The notes under the pieces were generated by a model. That model saw only the letters and a program-made list of their open reading frames with translations, ran no database searches and was not told the DNA's origin. A DNA stretch of 64,000 nt from contig NZ_JACNME010000006.1 of assembly GCF_014270065.1 (NCBI RefSeq), forward strand, positions 1 through 64,000, written 5' to 3'. A program made the translations under genes and the position numbers. Below are positions 63,468 through 64,000 of the stretch, piece by piece (the first letter of the stretch is position 1; each line of letters begins with the position of its first letter). The DNA is from Quadrisphaera sp. RL12-1S (GTDB lineage: Bacteria > Actinomycetota > Actinomycetes > Actinomycetales > Quadrisphaeraceae).

Positions 63468-63821
63468 TCAGCGGCGCCCGAGGCGCCGCTCGGAGGGCGC
63501 CGCGGTGTAGGTGAGCCCGTAGTGGGAGAAGACCTCGCCCTCGGACTCGGCGCGCAGCTCACCGTCGGTCTCGATGGACGGCGCGTCCTTCACCTGGTTC
63601 TTGGAGTACGGCACCTTGACGTACCCGGGCCCGACCACGGCGTCGTCGATGGGCACGAACACGAGCTTCTTGCTCATGAGGCCCACCGTGACGGTGGCGA
63701 AGGCGGGCTGGTCGGAGGTGGTGTCGACGTACACCGACTCGAGCTTGCCGATCTTGTCACCGGCCTCGTCGAGCACGTCCTCGCCGCTCCACTCACGGAT
63801 GTTCCCCACGCGCACTGGCAT
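63468..63821 (-). CDS. PRC-barrel domain protein
   Basis: A 117-residue protein. The first about 85 residues form a PRC-barrel: VGNIREWSGEDVLDEAGDKI, GKLESVYVDTTSDQPAFATV, SKKLVFVPIDDAVVGPGYVK, then VPYSKNQVKDAPSI and a short tail ending in SERRLGRR. PRC-barrel proteins bind RNA, photosystem parts or stress complexes; small actinobacterial ones have no settled role. The start is ATG at 63821 (MPVRVGNIREW); the open frame beyond it is not conserved-looking. It is divergent from the gene that begins at the window end. Confidence 0.9.
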   Translation of the reverse strand: MPVRVGNIREWSGEDVLDEAGDKIGKLESVYVDTTSDQPAFATVTVGLMSKKLVFVPIDDAVVGPGYVKVPYSKNQVKDAPSIETDGELRAESEGEVFSHYGLTYTAAPSERRLGRR

Positions 63822-63975
63822 GGTGCGAACGCTAGCGATCAGGGCCCGTGACCGCCCGCCGAGCCGGCCGGCGCGCCGCTCCGCGCGAGGATGCCCCCTG
63901 GATCCGTCCGGACGCGCATCCCGCCGTGGGCCGCCGGCGCTGCGCGCGGTCCCCGCTGCGGTCGCGGTCGTGGGC

Positions 63976-64000
63976 ATGTACCTGGGGGTGGACGCCGGCG
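63976..64000 (+). CDS. Start of a possible BadF/BadG-type ATPase or sugar kinase (truncated by window)
   Basis: Only eight codons are present: M-Y-L-G-V-D-A-G. This matches the phosphate-1 loop that opens BadF/BadG/BcrA-type N-acetylglucosamine kinases (usually YLGVDGGGTKT). A GTG two codons earlier is an alternative start. The rest lies outside the window, so the call is tentative. Confidence 0.45.

Overview
The window comes from the chromosome of a very high G+C actinobacterium. Codons end almost always in G or C, GTG starts are common, and long antisense open frames shadow most genes. Actinobacterial hallmarks are an ileS translational T-box with a very short stem I, the folC-DUF4233-ndk block, paired clpP genes with a separate clpX, a group II truncated haemoglobin of GlbO type, an Rv2466c-type (mycothiol-linked) DsbA-like protein, and an Eis-type acetyltransferase. 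A member of the Kineosporiales or a relative is my guess; no 16S rRNA gene is present to settle it. Nearly everything is core or house-keeping content. I see no phage, insertion sequence, CRISPR array or rRNA gene.

Layout. 1-7.9 kb: a class F-like sortase, then the minus-strand series ileS, folC, DUF4233, ndk, interrupted by an opposite-strand heme oxygenase, with a T-box leader in front of ileS. 7.9-17.3 kb: a 3-hydroxyisobutyrate dehydrogenase-like enzyme, an A-T-TE NRPS-like synthetase divergent from a TIM-barrel isomerase, a short-chain dehydrogenase, valS, and an AbiEi/DUF559-type protein bracketed by an inverted short repeat. 17.3-22.5 kb: proteostasis genes (tig, clpP1, clpP2, clpX) with a possible ClgR operator, then tRNA-Pro(UGG) and tRNA-Gly(UCC). 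22.5-27.9 kb: an acyltransferase preceded by a dyad, an M56 metallopeptidase, a BlaI-type repressor, and an ArsR regulator divergent from an MFS exporter. 27.9-32.7 kb: a SAM-I riboswitch with a 26-codon reading frame, a convergent membrane gene, then acs, metY and a CoA-binding protein. 32.8-35.1 kb: a polar amino acid ABC transporter. 35.1-44.5 kb: a Rieske-containing ferredoxin reductase-like enzyme, a zinc alcohol dehydrogenase, an MFS transporter, a GGDEF-EAL protein facing a SpoIIE-type phosphatase, a Nei-like glycosylase with rpiB, and the DsbA-like protein. 44.6-52.6 kb: pepN, a class A penicillin-binding protein, an ECF sigma factor with an anti-sigma-like membrane protein, and a DUF3298 lipoprotein. 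52.6-64 kb: Eis-like acetyltransferase, malQ, an S9 peptidase coupled to an MscS channel, two dehydrogenases, GlbO, a PRC-barrel protein and the first codons of a possible BadF-type kinase.

How the parts fit. Translation and proteostasis are heavily represented: ileS, valS, two tRNAs, tig, ClpP1P2/ClpX and pepN. Methionine and sulfur metabolism is suggested by the SAM riboswitch near metY, although a convergent gene lies between them. Envelope functions gather at 47-53 kb, where a PBP sits beside a sigma/anti-sigma pair and an RsiV-like lipoprotein. Many gene ends are separated by strong perfect hairpins, and a short intergenic repeat (pyrimidine tract followed by GACGATCA) recurs in both orientations.

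The most interesting leads are the SAM riboswitch whose P1 helix overlaps the ribosome binding site of a 26-codon frame, the BlaI/M56 pair next to an acyltransferase with a BlaI-like dyad, the stand-alone A-T-TE synthetase, and the intergenic repeat family. Nothing here is clearly a new defence or mobile system.
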